DNA of 64,000 nt from Macrothele yani (GCA_039090855.1 CM077010.1:48812905-48876904), one strand, 5' to 3'. Positions 22,411 through 33,460 are shown, counted from the stretch's first letter. Numbers and translations are program-made. The notes: generated by a model from the letters alone, not told the origin.

Positions 22411-23479
22411 ATTAGATATTGCTATTTTGTTTAAGTCCTTCAAAATTCAGTGAACTTTTTATTGCAGGGTGTCTACCAAATTTTCAATTTCATGACCATT
22501 TTCGAAAAAACATCTGTGTATGTGTTGTGTGTGTATTAAAGAAAGGACGTACACTCTGCTCTCTTCTTTTTTCTAAGGAAAAAGCATCCCCTGCCCTTCT
22601 GATAGCAACAAGAATCTGATTCATCATACTTTGACTGCACCTAAGAGTAAGTTGAGATACTCACCATTGTGTACACAATTACACACCTTTCTTTGACATT
22701 CATACTTGGAAATTTTCAGTGAGCAGCCTAATTTAAATTGATCTAACAATTTTTTAAACAACATTTTGTACATATATTTCTATGTTAACACGTTTTTTAC
22801 TTAATACCAGGTATGAAAGCGAGCAGTGATAGAAAAAGCTGAACCTCCACATGTGCGCGCGGCTATGGTAAGAAAGTGTTGAATCTTGCATTTCACTCTT
22901 TAATGTATACAACCATGACATTTAGATATTGGTCACATGCCTGCCAACTAAATAGATTTAATGTATGTATTTTGTTTCAAGAAAATTAAATATGTAGTAC
23001 AATATAATGTAAGGGAGAAAAATTGCTGATAAGATCATATGCATAAAAAACCACTCACTTTAGTACAGAACGACATCTTTAATCAAATGTCTTTATGTTG
23101 TATGGAAATGAAATCTTGAAGGTTTGAAAAACTTCAGACATGTTTGTTGATAAGTAATAAAAGTGATGAAGAATAAATGCTCATTCTTGATTTGACACAA
23201 AATTATTAATGAAGAAATATGATAAATGCTTGCAAAAACATTAGACGTTTTGTAGATGAATAACAAAAGTCATTCACAACTAATAAAATTTCATGTTCTT
23301 CAGTTGTTTCTATCTAACAATTTGTTCTAAACTTTTATGAATTAGTCGGCTAGAGTTTTCATTCTCTTGAACCAATTCATTTGATTTTAATTTGCTGCGT
23401 AAGTTATTAGAGACATTTAGCTCTTTTCATCATCTTTTGATTTTTTCTTCCTTATCTTGTAATTCTTTCTTATATTCTG

Positions 23480-23720
23480 AATACGATGATTTCATATTTT
23501 GGCATAAATCTCTATTTACAGGGTCATGCAAATAATAGTTTTTCTTAAAAAATTCCAAGGCTGACTTATACTGACTCAGTAGCTTATATTTCATGGTTTG
23601 AACAAATTAAAATGTTTCAATTTTCATGCTGCTGGATTCTTTAAAAAGTACATCCCCTATCATACTAAAGGAATTTTCCACTTCAGAACCAGGAAAACCA
23701 CTCAATAATGCCTTCATTAT
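23480..23720 (-). pseudogene. hAT transposase C-terminal relic
   Basis: On the - strand from about 23717 the frame reads KALLSGFPGSEVENSFSMIG, then DVLFKESSSMKIETF, and after a stop continues VQTMKYKLLSQYKSALEFFKK. A short conserved block around S.VE.SFS followed by helices resembles the hAT C-terminal dimerisation region. Further - strand sequence to about 23440 is charged and coiled-coil-like (SEYKKELQDKEEKIKR), with stops. The N-terminal and catalytic parts were not found. The assignment rests on pattern recognition. Confidence 0.45.
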
Positions 23721-23850
23721 TTTTCAGAGGGCATTGAATTTGTTTAACTTAAAAAGTGCATGTTTTGGGATTGACTGAAATTTATTTATGTAAATATTAA
23801 ACTGGAGCACATCATTGCATCCCATCCAAAGTATAAAATTACTGACATTT

Positions 23851-24095
23851 AACAATAACACAGGGTAGAGGGAACGTCGCATGAGTGGGAATTACAATTG
23901 CCGGCGAAATCTTCGCTCCGTCCGACTTCTGTTTTCGGACATTTCCCCTTCGCTTTTCAAGCTAAAATACAAATATTTATGCATTAAAATGAAACTTAAT
24001 AACAATACTGGGTAGAAGAAACAGCGTGGGGAAAAATAAATTAGGATTATGGGAAAAAATCTTCACTCCGTTTGACTTCCGTTTTCGAAAGTTTT
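23851..24095. repeat. Local direct duplication, about 150-bp period
   Basis: The block starting AACAATAACACAGGGTAG at 23851 recurs in diverged form at 24001 (AACAATACTGGGTAG). Both contain ATCTTC(G/A)CTCCGT and GACTTC(T/C)GTTTTCG. Confidence 0.5.
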
Positions 24096-24134
24096 GAAAG
24101 ATGAAATACTGTGCCCAGACGGAAAAGACCCTTC

Positions 24135-24584
24135 CCTTCCCACCCCCCAAAAACAGCTTCTTTTCAGTTTTACATCGATCTCGAGCATTACCCAAATGAT
24201 GACAGAAAAAGTGGAATTTCACGAATCCACGAAATAATATCATGTACGAGTAAGAAGTAACTAAGAAATGGAAAAACACGAATTTTATGGAAAATGAAAA
24301 ATCGATACTGCGCTGCTCACTCTGGCGTGAAAAAAGTTATGAGACACGGAAACGGCGCGGATTCCACCACGGGCAGATTAAATACCGATCAAGAAATTAA
24401 TTTTGTTTAATAAAAGGGAGAAAACAATTGCTCTCTAATGATTAGTTTTGAAGTATGTATTAGAAATAGGGTAACATGCATTTCATTAGAAAAAATTCTT
24501 AAAAACGAAGTTGCTCCTTTTCACTATTACCGAAGATATCAAAAACAAGGAATATGACAAGAAAACATCAAAAATAAAAATATA

Positions 24585-24616
<32 letters not shown>

Positions 24617-25125
24617 CGAGGGGGGAGGGGGAATTGGCCAAAAAAAATTTACTATGAGGAAACAGAAAACGACGTGACATTCTCAACACCCAAGAACCAT
24701 TCCCAAAAATATTTAACAAGTGTTAGAATCTTGAAAATACAAAAATAAACTTTACACAGATATTTAATAACGTTATTTTGCTGAGATTTTCGATTCTGTT
24801 GCGTACTCGACGTTTTCCGTCGTTCGTAGCGGACCGACGATTTTCATAACGTACTATATGTTTTCCATCGATGATTTCCCATAGTAACCAAGTAAAATTC
24901 TTAGTACTTGGAGTCGCTGAATCATTCTTCCCACCACACGGACTTACTGTGAGTCGAGCGGAAGAGTGCACACGGAGAATTTACTGTACCGAAGTCCCGA
25001 CGATGACTACAGGGCACAGAGGTTATGGTGCCCAATGGCACAAAACCTGCCTTTTGTAGCAAGATGGTGCAAGACTTTTGTTTTGACACACTTTGGCGCA
25101 GAATTTCCATCCCTGGAAGAGGTAA
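24135..25125. repeat. Dispersed repeat family 'A', copy 2
   Basis: Aligns with 395-2131 but lacks both insertions found there. It gives the pre-insertion sequence for the SINE palindrome near 24750-24762. It contains a (GA)n tract near 24590-24615 and ends around GAGGTAACG near 25120. Open frames here (for example 25025-25369) have no recognisable domain. A weaker third copy may lie at about 35590-35860. Confidence 0.6.
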
Positions 25126-26636
25126 CGTCATTCCCAGCCGTAACCATCCCGCCATTCGAAGTCATTACGATTTTGCTTTCCGCAAGAGTAAGCCCCCCCC
25201 CCCCCACATAAATGTTTTATTGCATTTTTGGAATAATATCGACAAGACCAAAACTGGGACAGAAAAAGCGGATTTCCGCGTTTTCGCGGAAGTCTTTCAT
25301 GCCTGTAAATACATGGTTCTACGCTTTTTCAATCACGAAATTCCAGGACTTCTGGATTTTTTTTTCTAGGACATACGATCCAAACGCTCTTACTTAAAAA
25401 TATAATGAAACCATAGGTCTGTTCAACCTGTAACCTACAACAAACAACTTCTTACATGCTTGGGCAAACTTAATACAGAATGCAGAATGTTAAAAACGTT
25501 GTTCACTGCAGCTAATCAGAAACTTAGAATCACGGATAAATACTGAAATACTAAAACTCTCACTGAAAATGTGACCAGATTTAATATCGACTAAACTTTT
25601 GTACACTTTACTACACTGATTTTGAGAAACTTATTTTTTTACTTTGGCTTTAGTTCAATTATTGAAGCAAATTACAGAATAAAAAAACAACATAAAACCC
25701 AAAAATACATAGGTATGTGGCATTACTCTTAAAATACTTTCATATACCACACAATCAATACATAAAATACTATTTATATTTAATTATTTTGAAATAATGC
25801 TTACATTGGAAATTTAAGGGTAAGAAAAGGTGAAATATTTGGAACTTTTTCAAAGGACCAAAGGAATTGTTATTTCTTAAACACGTAATCATGAGAGCAA
25901 GTATTTGTATTACATTTTATTTAGGGAAGGAATTTTCAACATAATATTGATGCTGTAGCTATGTTTTAAATTTGTACTCACCAGCAAACAAAGTATGCAC
26001 ACAAATTTCCAACATGAAATGAAAGAGAATAATGGGAAAACCTTAAATACCAAGGCTGTGTACAACTGCATTTATTAGTGATCAAGGCAATTTAACTGGG
26101 CACGATTAGAAAACTAATGATAGAAGATGCAAAGTGATTAGTTTGCTCAGAAAATACTAAGAAACAACTAGATTTAAGTTTAATTTTTGATGTTACAAAG
26201 CAATCTAATTTTATGGCAAATTTTTAAATAAAGCATTCATTAGCAAATTTTAGTAAAGGTCAAAATAACCCACAAAAAAAAAAAAAACTACTACTAGTGG
26301 CTAACAAGTATGTTACGAAAATTAACAAATGGTACAAAAAAAGTTTTGCATAGCAGAAGGAAGGTATTAGAGACAAAGATTTTTAAATCAAATAATTAAA
26401 AGAAGAGATAGAGAAGGAAACATAATATAACTAAGCCTTTTAGCGTAAGAATTTTTCACAATGGAAAAGTTGAAAATCTTTATTATAGAGAATAACATAC
26501 AGTAAAAAAAGAAATTTCTCAATAGAGTTTTTAGAGGCAGAGGCTGCAAACGGAAGTGCACAACACGACCCAGCACCAGAATTGTGAACCACAAACCTAA
26601 AGTGTTCCATAAGGTAAATGGTATCTGTTGTTAAAA

Positions 26637-26766
26637 AGAATGTTTTAAATTGTACATTTAAAAGTACAGATATTGAGAAAAAACAGATTAAATATTTGCG
26701 CCTCCTAGCGGCGAAATTGTGCATTATTTTGGGAAGAAAATACACACAAGGAGTTTTCATAGTTGT
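26637..26766. repeat. Left flank of an array split by the 26767-31192 insertion
   Basis: AAGAATGTTTTAAATTGTAC at 26637 and the GCGCCTCCTAGCGGCG motif at 26699 align in the same orientation with the units at 31281 and 31795. The inverted-repeat element therefore seems to have landed inside a pre-existing array. Confidence 0.5.
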
Positions 26767-28594
26767 GTCATTCCAAGCCAAATCAACCAAAAAATTTCAA
26801 TATTCAACCTGACCATCTCAGATTTCAATGAAACCTTCAGGGATCATTCTCCCTAATGATATAAATGAGAGTATATAGTTTTTTTTTTTTCTCTCATTGG
26901 GTTTTCATGTAAATTAATTTTAATTTTGAAAAATAGTCGGTTTTTGACTAGCATAAACTTTTTCAATCTTAAATTTTCAAGTTCTATAAGGCCCAGAAAG
27001 TTGTTTGACCCATCATTTTAAAGATAATTTCTTAAGTTTTAATTTGATATGCACCTTGACCTACGCTTGGTAAAAAAAAAAAAATTAAAAAAATGTAAAT
27101 TTAAATTAAATATATATATATATATGTTTTTTTGTAATATTATAAGCTTTAAATCCTGAAAGAGCTATGACAAAAAACTTAAAGTTACTGTACAAGTAAT
27201 AATGGATTATAATTCTCGTTTCAGTGTGTTTACATGATAACAGACACTGAGTTTTAAAATCTACATAATACATCATACTAATACATAGTCAAACATAAAA
27301 CAAGGGAAGGATAGTCCCAACAGGCTAAAAGTTTTACCTGGTAAAATTAATAAAAGTTTTTTTAGTTAGCACTCAGAGTTGTAAGTTACGCCAAAATAGC
27401 GACCTCTTAGCTCTTCTTTAATTTAACAAAAACATTCTTGTTTGCCTTTTTGGTTTCCGAGTCTAAGTCGATAAACTCTTCCTGTAGCTGTTGTAGGATC
27501 AACTTTTGTTAAAACCTCACTTTTATGCACAACTAGAAGTCAGTAAATTGTGGATATTTGAAAGATGGAGAAGGGCCATGTGGTTCCAAAAAACTTATTT
27601 TCACTTCATCTCCTTCTATTCCTAACACACAACCTAACCACCACTTGTCTGAGTATTGGCATGTAACAAAGCTAACAATGTCATTAATGTCCAGATCATC
27701 ATCAGTGTCATCAGCTGAAACTATTTCTACACTTGATTCCTCTGAAAATGAGTAGCTTTTCACTAAAACTCTAGTCTCATTCACAGGACCATAACTGTAA
27801 AATTGTTGAGTACCCTTTATTGTTGTTGCTGCTTTAAACCTACTCTTCAAGGTCTTTTCCTCTGCCTCGTATTCATCTGTAGTGCAATACAAAAAATTGA
27901 TGTTGACAATATTGTCTTTAGCCCAATCAAAGTTGGCGAGGGGTCATAATTTGATCATTGTAGACCATTCGTAGACTGGCCAATGCCGCTAATCGTTTAA
28001 CAGTTCCTCCAACACCATCACACGCATTTTTTCCATGTGACGATGCAAAGAAGTTCCATTCCGCCTTGATGCCAACATCTTTCTCATGATGGTAGAGATT
28101 GAGAAAGTTTTATTTGTTTTTGTACTGCGATGGTGCTCCATCTGAAAAATAATTCAGCTTTTCGGGTTTATGGGGCAGATTCTGTTTAAGAAAGAAACAA
28201 ACGAACAGCAACTGTATCATGCACCATACAATCAGAAAGAATAACTAAGCTCGGTGCGCCAACTTTTTGGTTTCTTCATCAACATAGTACGTAAGAAACG
28301 GATGTATTGTTGCTTGAGCATTGTTCCAATGAAAGCCCTGTGCAGAATCTTGAAGCACAAATGCATAATTTTCAGCAAAATTACAAAATACAGTGCATTG
28401 GTTTTCAGGTAGATTTTCTTTCAAGTGCCACAAATAAGAAGACTGTTGAATAGCAATGAAAGAGTGTCTTAAAAGTTTTGGCAAACTCTGAAACAAATAA
28501 TCCAAAAACTATTCTGTCTGTTTTATAATAGTTTCCAGGACACACTTGTTATTAATCTGCATCCATTGTTTGAAACTCACATTTTCAATGCTAC

Positions 28595-30137
28595 ACTGCC
28601 GGACAATTGCTAAGGACGGATGACAATAGCAACAATAGCAACCATAAAATGGAAGGCAGGAAAATGTGGAAATTAGCATACGTGCGGGATACAGTAAGAC
28701 GTGTTGTGTGTATGCAAATTTTGGATTGCTGAAGTTGTTCGTGACGTCATAGCGCTGATAAGAGATATAAAGGATTTGACGCGTATTGACCGTTGTTGTT
28801 CAAACGCAAAGTTGAAATGGAAAGAATCAATTGACGAACTTGCAATTTTCAGTATGTCTTCCCGACATCACCTAGATGATTTTACGCGTGGCCGTATTAT
28901 TGGCAAGATTGAAGAAGGGCGAAAAATAACAGATGTTGCCAGGGAGTTCGACGTCAGCCACAGTGTTGTTTCAAGGCTTTGGAAATCATTTCAAACAAAT
29001 GGAGAGTGTAGCAAACGTCACGGGGATGTCGTGTTCGCAGTACGACACCTGCAGAAGATCGGTATGTAGTGCTATCAACAAAAAGACACCAGCGCAGCAC
29101 AGCTAGTGAGGTAGCAAATCAGTTTATGGCTGCTACTGGCAAGCGGATCTCCCGAAAAACTGTCGCCAGACGTCTGCATGAAGGAGGACTATACGCCCGC
29201 CGTCCTGTTTTGTGCATCCCATTGTCCAGACGTCACCGTACCGCCCGTTTGCAATGGTGCCATCAACATCGCAATTGGACTGATAACGACTAGTCTGCTG
29301 TCCTCTTCTCAGATGAGAGTAGATACAGTCTATCGTCTGATTGTCGACAACAACTGATCTGGCGTGATAGTGGTACTGCATATTGTCCAGCAAACATACA
29401 GGAAAGGGACCGAAATCCGACATGTAGTGTCATGGTATGGGCTGGCATCATGATCAATTGTCGTACGTCCCTCTCTGTGCTTCCAACTGGGACTATGACT
29501 GACCAACGATACATTAATGATGTTCTGCTACCTCATGTTCGCAAGTTCCGTGGTGCTGTCGGTGATAGATTCATTTTCATGGACGACAACGCAACAAGCC
29601 ATCGAACAGTTGCTGTCCAGGAATATCTTGAGAGCAAGGATATTCAACGCCTCGTATGGCCAGCACGTTCTCCAGATCTGAATCCCATTGAAAATGTGTG
29701 GGATGCTTTGGGGAGGAGTCTTGCTGGTCGCCAATGCCCTCCAATAAACAAGGACACCCTTATCCGTGCACTGACAGAGGAATGGGATAAATTACCCCAA
29801 CAGCTGCTTGATAATGTTGTGCAAAGCATGACACGACGTGTGGAATCTTGCATCGCCCTCCACGGTGGCCATATCCCGTATTGACATCTTACGCCGGAAC
29901 GCCTGCAGACGGTAATTGCATTTTTTTCACGTTTACGTATTCTGCACAAAATGGCCTGTTTGTCCCTTGAACACATTCCAAAGCCTTCTGGATTTCAGAG
30001 CACAATAAATTGTCTTTTTTGTAATGTCCTGGCATTCTGACATTATTTTATTTCACTTGGCATCCAACCACACTTACTTTTTTATGCGCTATATATATAG
30101 CGGTTTATGATCCGTCCTTAGCAATTGTCCAGCAGTG
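28595..30137 (+). mobile_element. Tc1-type transposon nested in the inverted-repeat element
   Basis: Flanked by TA (28593-28594 and 30138-30139). The ends are CACTGCCGGACAATTGCTAA and, reversed, CACTGCTGGACAATTGCTAA, matching for about 28 bp. It is 1543 bp long with one transposase, a standard Tc1 layout. It inserted into the transposase-like gene of its host and is the youngest layer of this nest. Confidence 0.85.
28854..29884 (+). pseudogene. Tc1 transposase, one frameshift and one nonsense change
   Basis: From the ATG at 28854 the N-terminus reads MSSRHHLDDFTRGRIIGKIE and continues with a paired-type helix-turn-helix (TDVAREFDVSHSVVSRLWKS). A one-base frameshift near 29022-29026 precedes EDRYVVLSTKRHQRSTASEV and the second HTH (RISRKTVARRLHEGGL). 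A TAG at 29291-29293 interrupts a position where the family usually has a sense codon. The catalytic triad is visible: Asp in LFSDESRYS, Asp in FIFMDDNATSHR, and Glu in DLNPIENVWDALG, with 34 residues between the last two (DD34E). The C-terminus ends GGHIPY at 29884. It is otherwise well preserved, suggesting recent activity. Confidence 0.85.
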
Positions 30138-31252
30138 TATTAAGCTCAAAAGCTTCTTCAAACCGAGCCTCCAAATCATCACTTCCTGGGCAATTAACAC
30201 AATTTGCGAAGTAACATTTAGATGTTGGCGTTTTGCAAATTATATTGCTTGTTACATCTTTTGTATGTTTTAATCGAGAGTTCACCATTTGTCAATTCTG
30301 TTATTTTACACTGAGCCATCATTAAAATTGGCATTCTGATGTATTGTGCAAACGCACACACAATGTGTCCCACTGGACCCAGGAAGAACGCAATGCTTGG
30401 GACGAAGCTCACAAAATTTAGAAATTCTAAATCTCTGATCAGGGTAACACTCCTTAAATAGTACATATGATTCTTTTAATGCACTTAGAATTAAATACTT
30501 TTGAACATGTACACGTTTGCCATCTTTTTTTACTGAAACAAAATCTTTTTTACCAGGCATTTGACAACTAAACTTATCATTTTGATAGAATTCTTTGACT
30601 AGGGCTAACGTTGCAGGGTTTAGTAAATCATTATCTGTAATAGATCCTAATGTAAATTGGTTACCTTATAAGCCAATGATTTCTTTCCTTTTTTTTTTTT
30701 TTTTTTACCTTACAAAAGTTAAAGGTAGCAATGTAGCCCTAACTGGTATTTAAAACAATGCCATTGGTACCATAACTCCTGATCCCATTGAAATCCCACT
30801 CTAAAGTTTCAGGATTTAAAGCTTATAATATCACAAAAAACATATTTTTTTCAAAATTAAAAGAAAAAGCACTATTTTAATTTTTTTTTTTCTACCAAGC
30901 ATAGTCAAGTTGCTTATCAAATTAAAACTTATGAAATTCTCTTTAAAATGAGGAGTCAAACAAATCTCTGGGCCTTATAGAACGTGAGAAATTCAAGATT
31001 GAAAAAGTTTATGCAAGCCAAAAAATGACGATCTTTCAAAATTTTGAAAATTAATTACGTGAAAACTGAATGAGATAAAAAAATTTTAAAAATACATTCT
31101 CATTTATATCACTAGGGAGAATGATCCCTGAAGGTTTAATTGAAATCTGAAATAGTCAGCTTGAGTGACTGGTTGATTTGGCATGGAATCACCCAGTTTA
31201 GTAGTAGAATATTTTTCAATTGGGTTATTAGTCCCGTAGATATTGCTGCATT

Positions 31253-32200
31253 TCGCACTGAAAATTTTCTCCAACAAAGAAAGAATTTTTCAAATCGTAC
31301 TCCTAGAAACAGATATAGGCAAAAATAAGATATACGTGAACGCCCCTGGTGGGAAAATTATGCACTATTTAAACAGGAGGTATTATCAAAAAGTTTTTGG
31401 AGGTGAGCGGCATCGGTCCACGGAGGAATTTTTCCCATCGAGTTTCGAGCTCAGATTTTATTCCAAATACACCAGAAGCAAAAATAAACTTACACTCCCT
31501 GGCGGCGAACCATTTTTTACCAAAAATGAGAAATTATATGCAAAACATTTCCCCTCAAGAGTTGTATCCAACGCAGGAAGAATTTTTCAAACCAGACTTT
31601 TAGAAGCGGAGATATTGGGGAAAATCACAAATTACTGTGATGCCCCCTCCTAGCGGAAAATTATTAGTCCCGTAGATATTGCTGTAAACGAAAACGTGAA
31701 CTTACGCCCTCTAGTGGCACACTTATGCGTTAAGAAATATTTGAAATTATACGAGAAACACATTTCGCACCGAAAATGTTGCTAAAATGAAAAAAAGAAT
31801 TTTTCAAATCGTATTCCTAGAAACAGAGATATGGACAAAAATAAAATATATGTGTACGTCTCCTGGTGGAAAAATTATGCACTATTTAAAAACCAAATGA
31901 GATAAAAAAAATTATTCTCAAAATGTTTTTGGAGGTGAACGGTATCAGTCCACGGAGGGTTTTTTTCAATCGAGTTTCGAGCTCAGATTTTATTGCAAAT
32001 ACATCAGAAGCAAAAATAAACACTTAGGCCCCCTGGCGGCCAAACTATTCTTTACCAAAAATGAGAAACTATATACAAAACATTTCCCCTCAAGAGCTGT
32101 ATCCAACGTAGGAATAATTTTTCAAATCAGACTTTTAGAAGCGGAGATACTGGGAAAATCGCGATTTCCTATTTTGACCCTTAGCGGAAAATTTATGCAT
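31253..32200. repeat. Degenerate array: about 514-bp direct duplication with CTAGCGG-type motifs
   Basis: The segment from 31253 repeats from 31767; for example AAGAATTTTTCAAATCG starts at 31281 and 31795, and GAGTTTCGAGCTCAGATTTT occurs in both. Within each copy, shorter sub-blocks end in GCCCCTGGTGG, CCCTGGCGGC or CCCTCCTAGCGG. It forms the right side of the array split by the inverted-repeat element. Confidence 0.65.
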
Positions 32201-32974
32201 TTTTTTTTTTTAAAAAAGGGGACTGTAACTAAAATAGGCTTTGATATAAATGTTGTCGAAAGGAAGAATTTTTTCAATTGGATATTTAGAAGCAAATGTA
32301 CGAAATAAAATTCATTTTAAATTCGATACGATCTTTATGCGCCCTCTAGCAGCGAGTGAATCGGAAAAAAAAACCCGGAACAAATGGATTATCGTTCTCA
32401 TGTTTTAAGCTTTCCAATACAAAAAGAATTTTACAAATGGAACTAATAATTGCAGAGATATGGTTTTCCCGGTCAGACAGACAAAGTGATAACATAAACA
32501 GGCCGCCGAAAGATGCTAATAACACAGCTTCAGTCTTCCTAACAGACCAAAAAACCAACAGCCCCCACCCCCTTGCATTTTGCAGAGGGTGGGAGGGGAG
32601 GAAAATTTGTCAGACATAAGTTATGTCAGTAGAAAAATCCTCAACTACAAACATCGCACAGGGACAAAAAGACAGGAAGGGATAAAATTCCAGGACATGT
32701 AGCAGAATTTTAGGACATTTCCAGGACGAGTACGAACCATGTTAATAGTTTTCTTGTGGGGCACAAATACCCTTTTATTGACACATAGATCGTCAGATTG
32801 AAACCACATTTATGTCTTATGTGGATGGTGCATGGACAAATATTTAGATTGCCATCAGAAAATGAACAATTACTAAAAATAAAAGAAATTTATGACCCAA
32901 AAGCAAAATTCATGCCTTTATGACCCTTTTCTGAATCTAACTTTCATGATTTCCATGACCAGTAGGCACCCTGT

Positions 32975-33460
32975 GTTGTTTATCAATTCCAAAACAGAAT
33001 TAGGCTCACCATTCTGCACCTACAACGATACAAAAATTCTAACATAAAATCAGCTAAATATAATTCTTGGTAGTTTTTTTCACTGACTCTGCCATCTATA
33101 TGTTTTTTGAGACAATGGTACAGACTGTGTCTACCAAACTCACAATGACAATGTTGAAACAATTTTATATTACGTCACTTGCAGCAGAGGTGCAGAAAAG
33201 ATTCAGGGCCCAATATTTCCCCAGAACACTTTTTTTTGTCTGAAATTTCCCACAAAACTGTAGCAAATTTTCATACAAGTTTTAAGCAATTATTTGAGTA
33301 TATGTCTATGATCAAGAACTATCCTTAAAGTCTATTAATTAAAAATTAAAAAACAAGACAAAAAAACACCACCTAATATTTATTCCAATGAATAACTAGC
33401 TTTTTTTTTCCCACAAGAAAGTTTTTTTTTTTTTAACGCACGAAAGACTTAGTGCTTCAA
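32975..33460. other. No gene recognised
   Basis: AT-rich sequence after the hAT-like end at 32974, with T-runs near 33400-33435. Confidence 0.4.

Larger units (their letters stand above)
21892..22412. mobile_element. Composite palindromic SINE block with a 13-bp target duplication
   Basis: TAGATATTGCTAT stands at 21879-21891 and 22413-22425, bracketing the block. Both outer ends carry the same SINE 3' region (ACGTGGAAAG.GCGATGACCTCTGT), in - orientation on the left and + on the right. Inside are a tRNA-like head (21960-22031), about 140 bp of non-SINE sequence, and a fold-back (22177-22410). The left duplication overlaps the right duplication of the Penelope pair, so two retroelements used almost the same site. 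Confidence 0.65.
27420..30690 (-). pseudogene. Decayed transposase-like gene of an unassigned family (split by Tc1)
   Basis: Reading leftward on the - strand from about 30690: LVKEFYQNDKFSCQMPGKKD; a cysteine-rich segment FCELRPKHCVLPGSSGTHC followed by VCVCTIHQN; FANCVNCPGSDDLEARFEE; the Tc1 insertion; FKQWMQINNKCVLET; a core of CNFAENYAFVLQDSAQGFHW then NNAQATIHPFLTYY; LVILSDCMVHDTVAV; YFSDGAPSQYKNK; AEWNFFASSHGKNACDGVGG then TVKRLAALASL; and a C-terminal SH3/tudor-like part (27892-27533, IVSFVTCQYSDKWWLGCVLG). The Asp-containing blocks and the HGK..CDG.GG.VKR block look like a DDE-type nuclease. This domain string resembles uncharacterised invertebrate proteins I have seen, but I cannot name the superfamily. 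Stops and several frameshifts make it a relic. Confidence 0.6.
26767..31192 (-). mobile_element. Transposon with about 395-bp terminal inverted repeats, unassigned superfamily
   Basis: The left arm (26767-27161) and right arm (30805-31192) are diverged reverse complements. Outer ends read GTCATTCCAAGCCAAATCA and, reversed, GTGATTCCATGCCAAATCA; inner ends share AGGATTTAAAGCTTATAATA-like sequence. Between them, on the - strand, lies a decayed multi-domain transposase-like gene interrupted by a Tc1 element. No target duplication was evident at the arm ends. Confidence 0.6.
25312..32741. mobile_element. CATGGTTC-ended DNA transposon with a nested inverted-repeat element
   Basis: The left end reads CATGGTTCTACGC and the reversed right end reads CATGGTTCGTACTCG, both followed by CCAGGAC-type repeats as in the elements at 2782 and 7497. 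The flanking 6-mers TAAATA (25306-25311) and TTAATA (32742-32747) differ at one base. Without the nested 26767-31192 element the size is about 3.0 kb, matching copy 1 at 2782. Both ends share the same G-to-T change relative to CAGGGTTC, so this looks like a sister subfamily. Confidence 0.5.
22466..32974 (-). mobile_element. hAT element shell, inflated by nested insertions (tentative)
   Basis: CAGGGTGTCTACC at 22466 and the reversed CAGGGTGCCTACTGG ending at 32974 resemble paired hAT termini. A hAT C-terminal relic reads leftward between them (23480-23720), as expected for an element on the - strand. No matching 8-bp duplication is visible (TTTTATTG versus TGTTGTTT), so the pairing is an inference. 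Within it lie repeat A copy 2 and the nested elements from 25312 to 32741. Confidence 0.35.

Noticed and set aside
27558..27755. + strand open frame with a Ser-rich end
   Set aside because: It is the antisense shadow of the - strand transposase relic (27533-27892), which has recognisable content.
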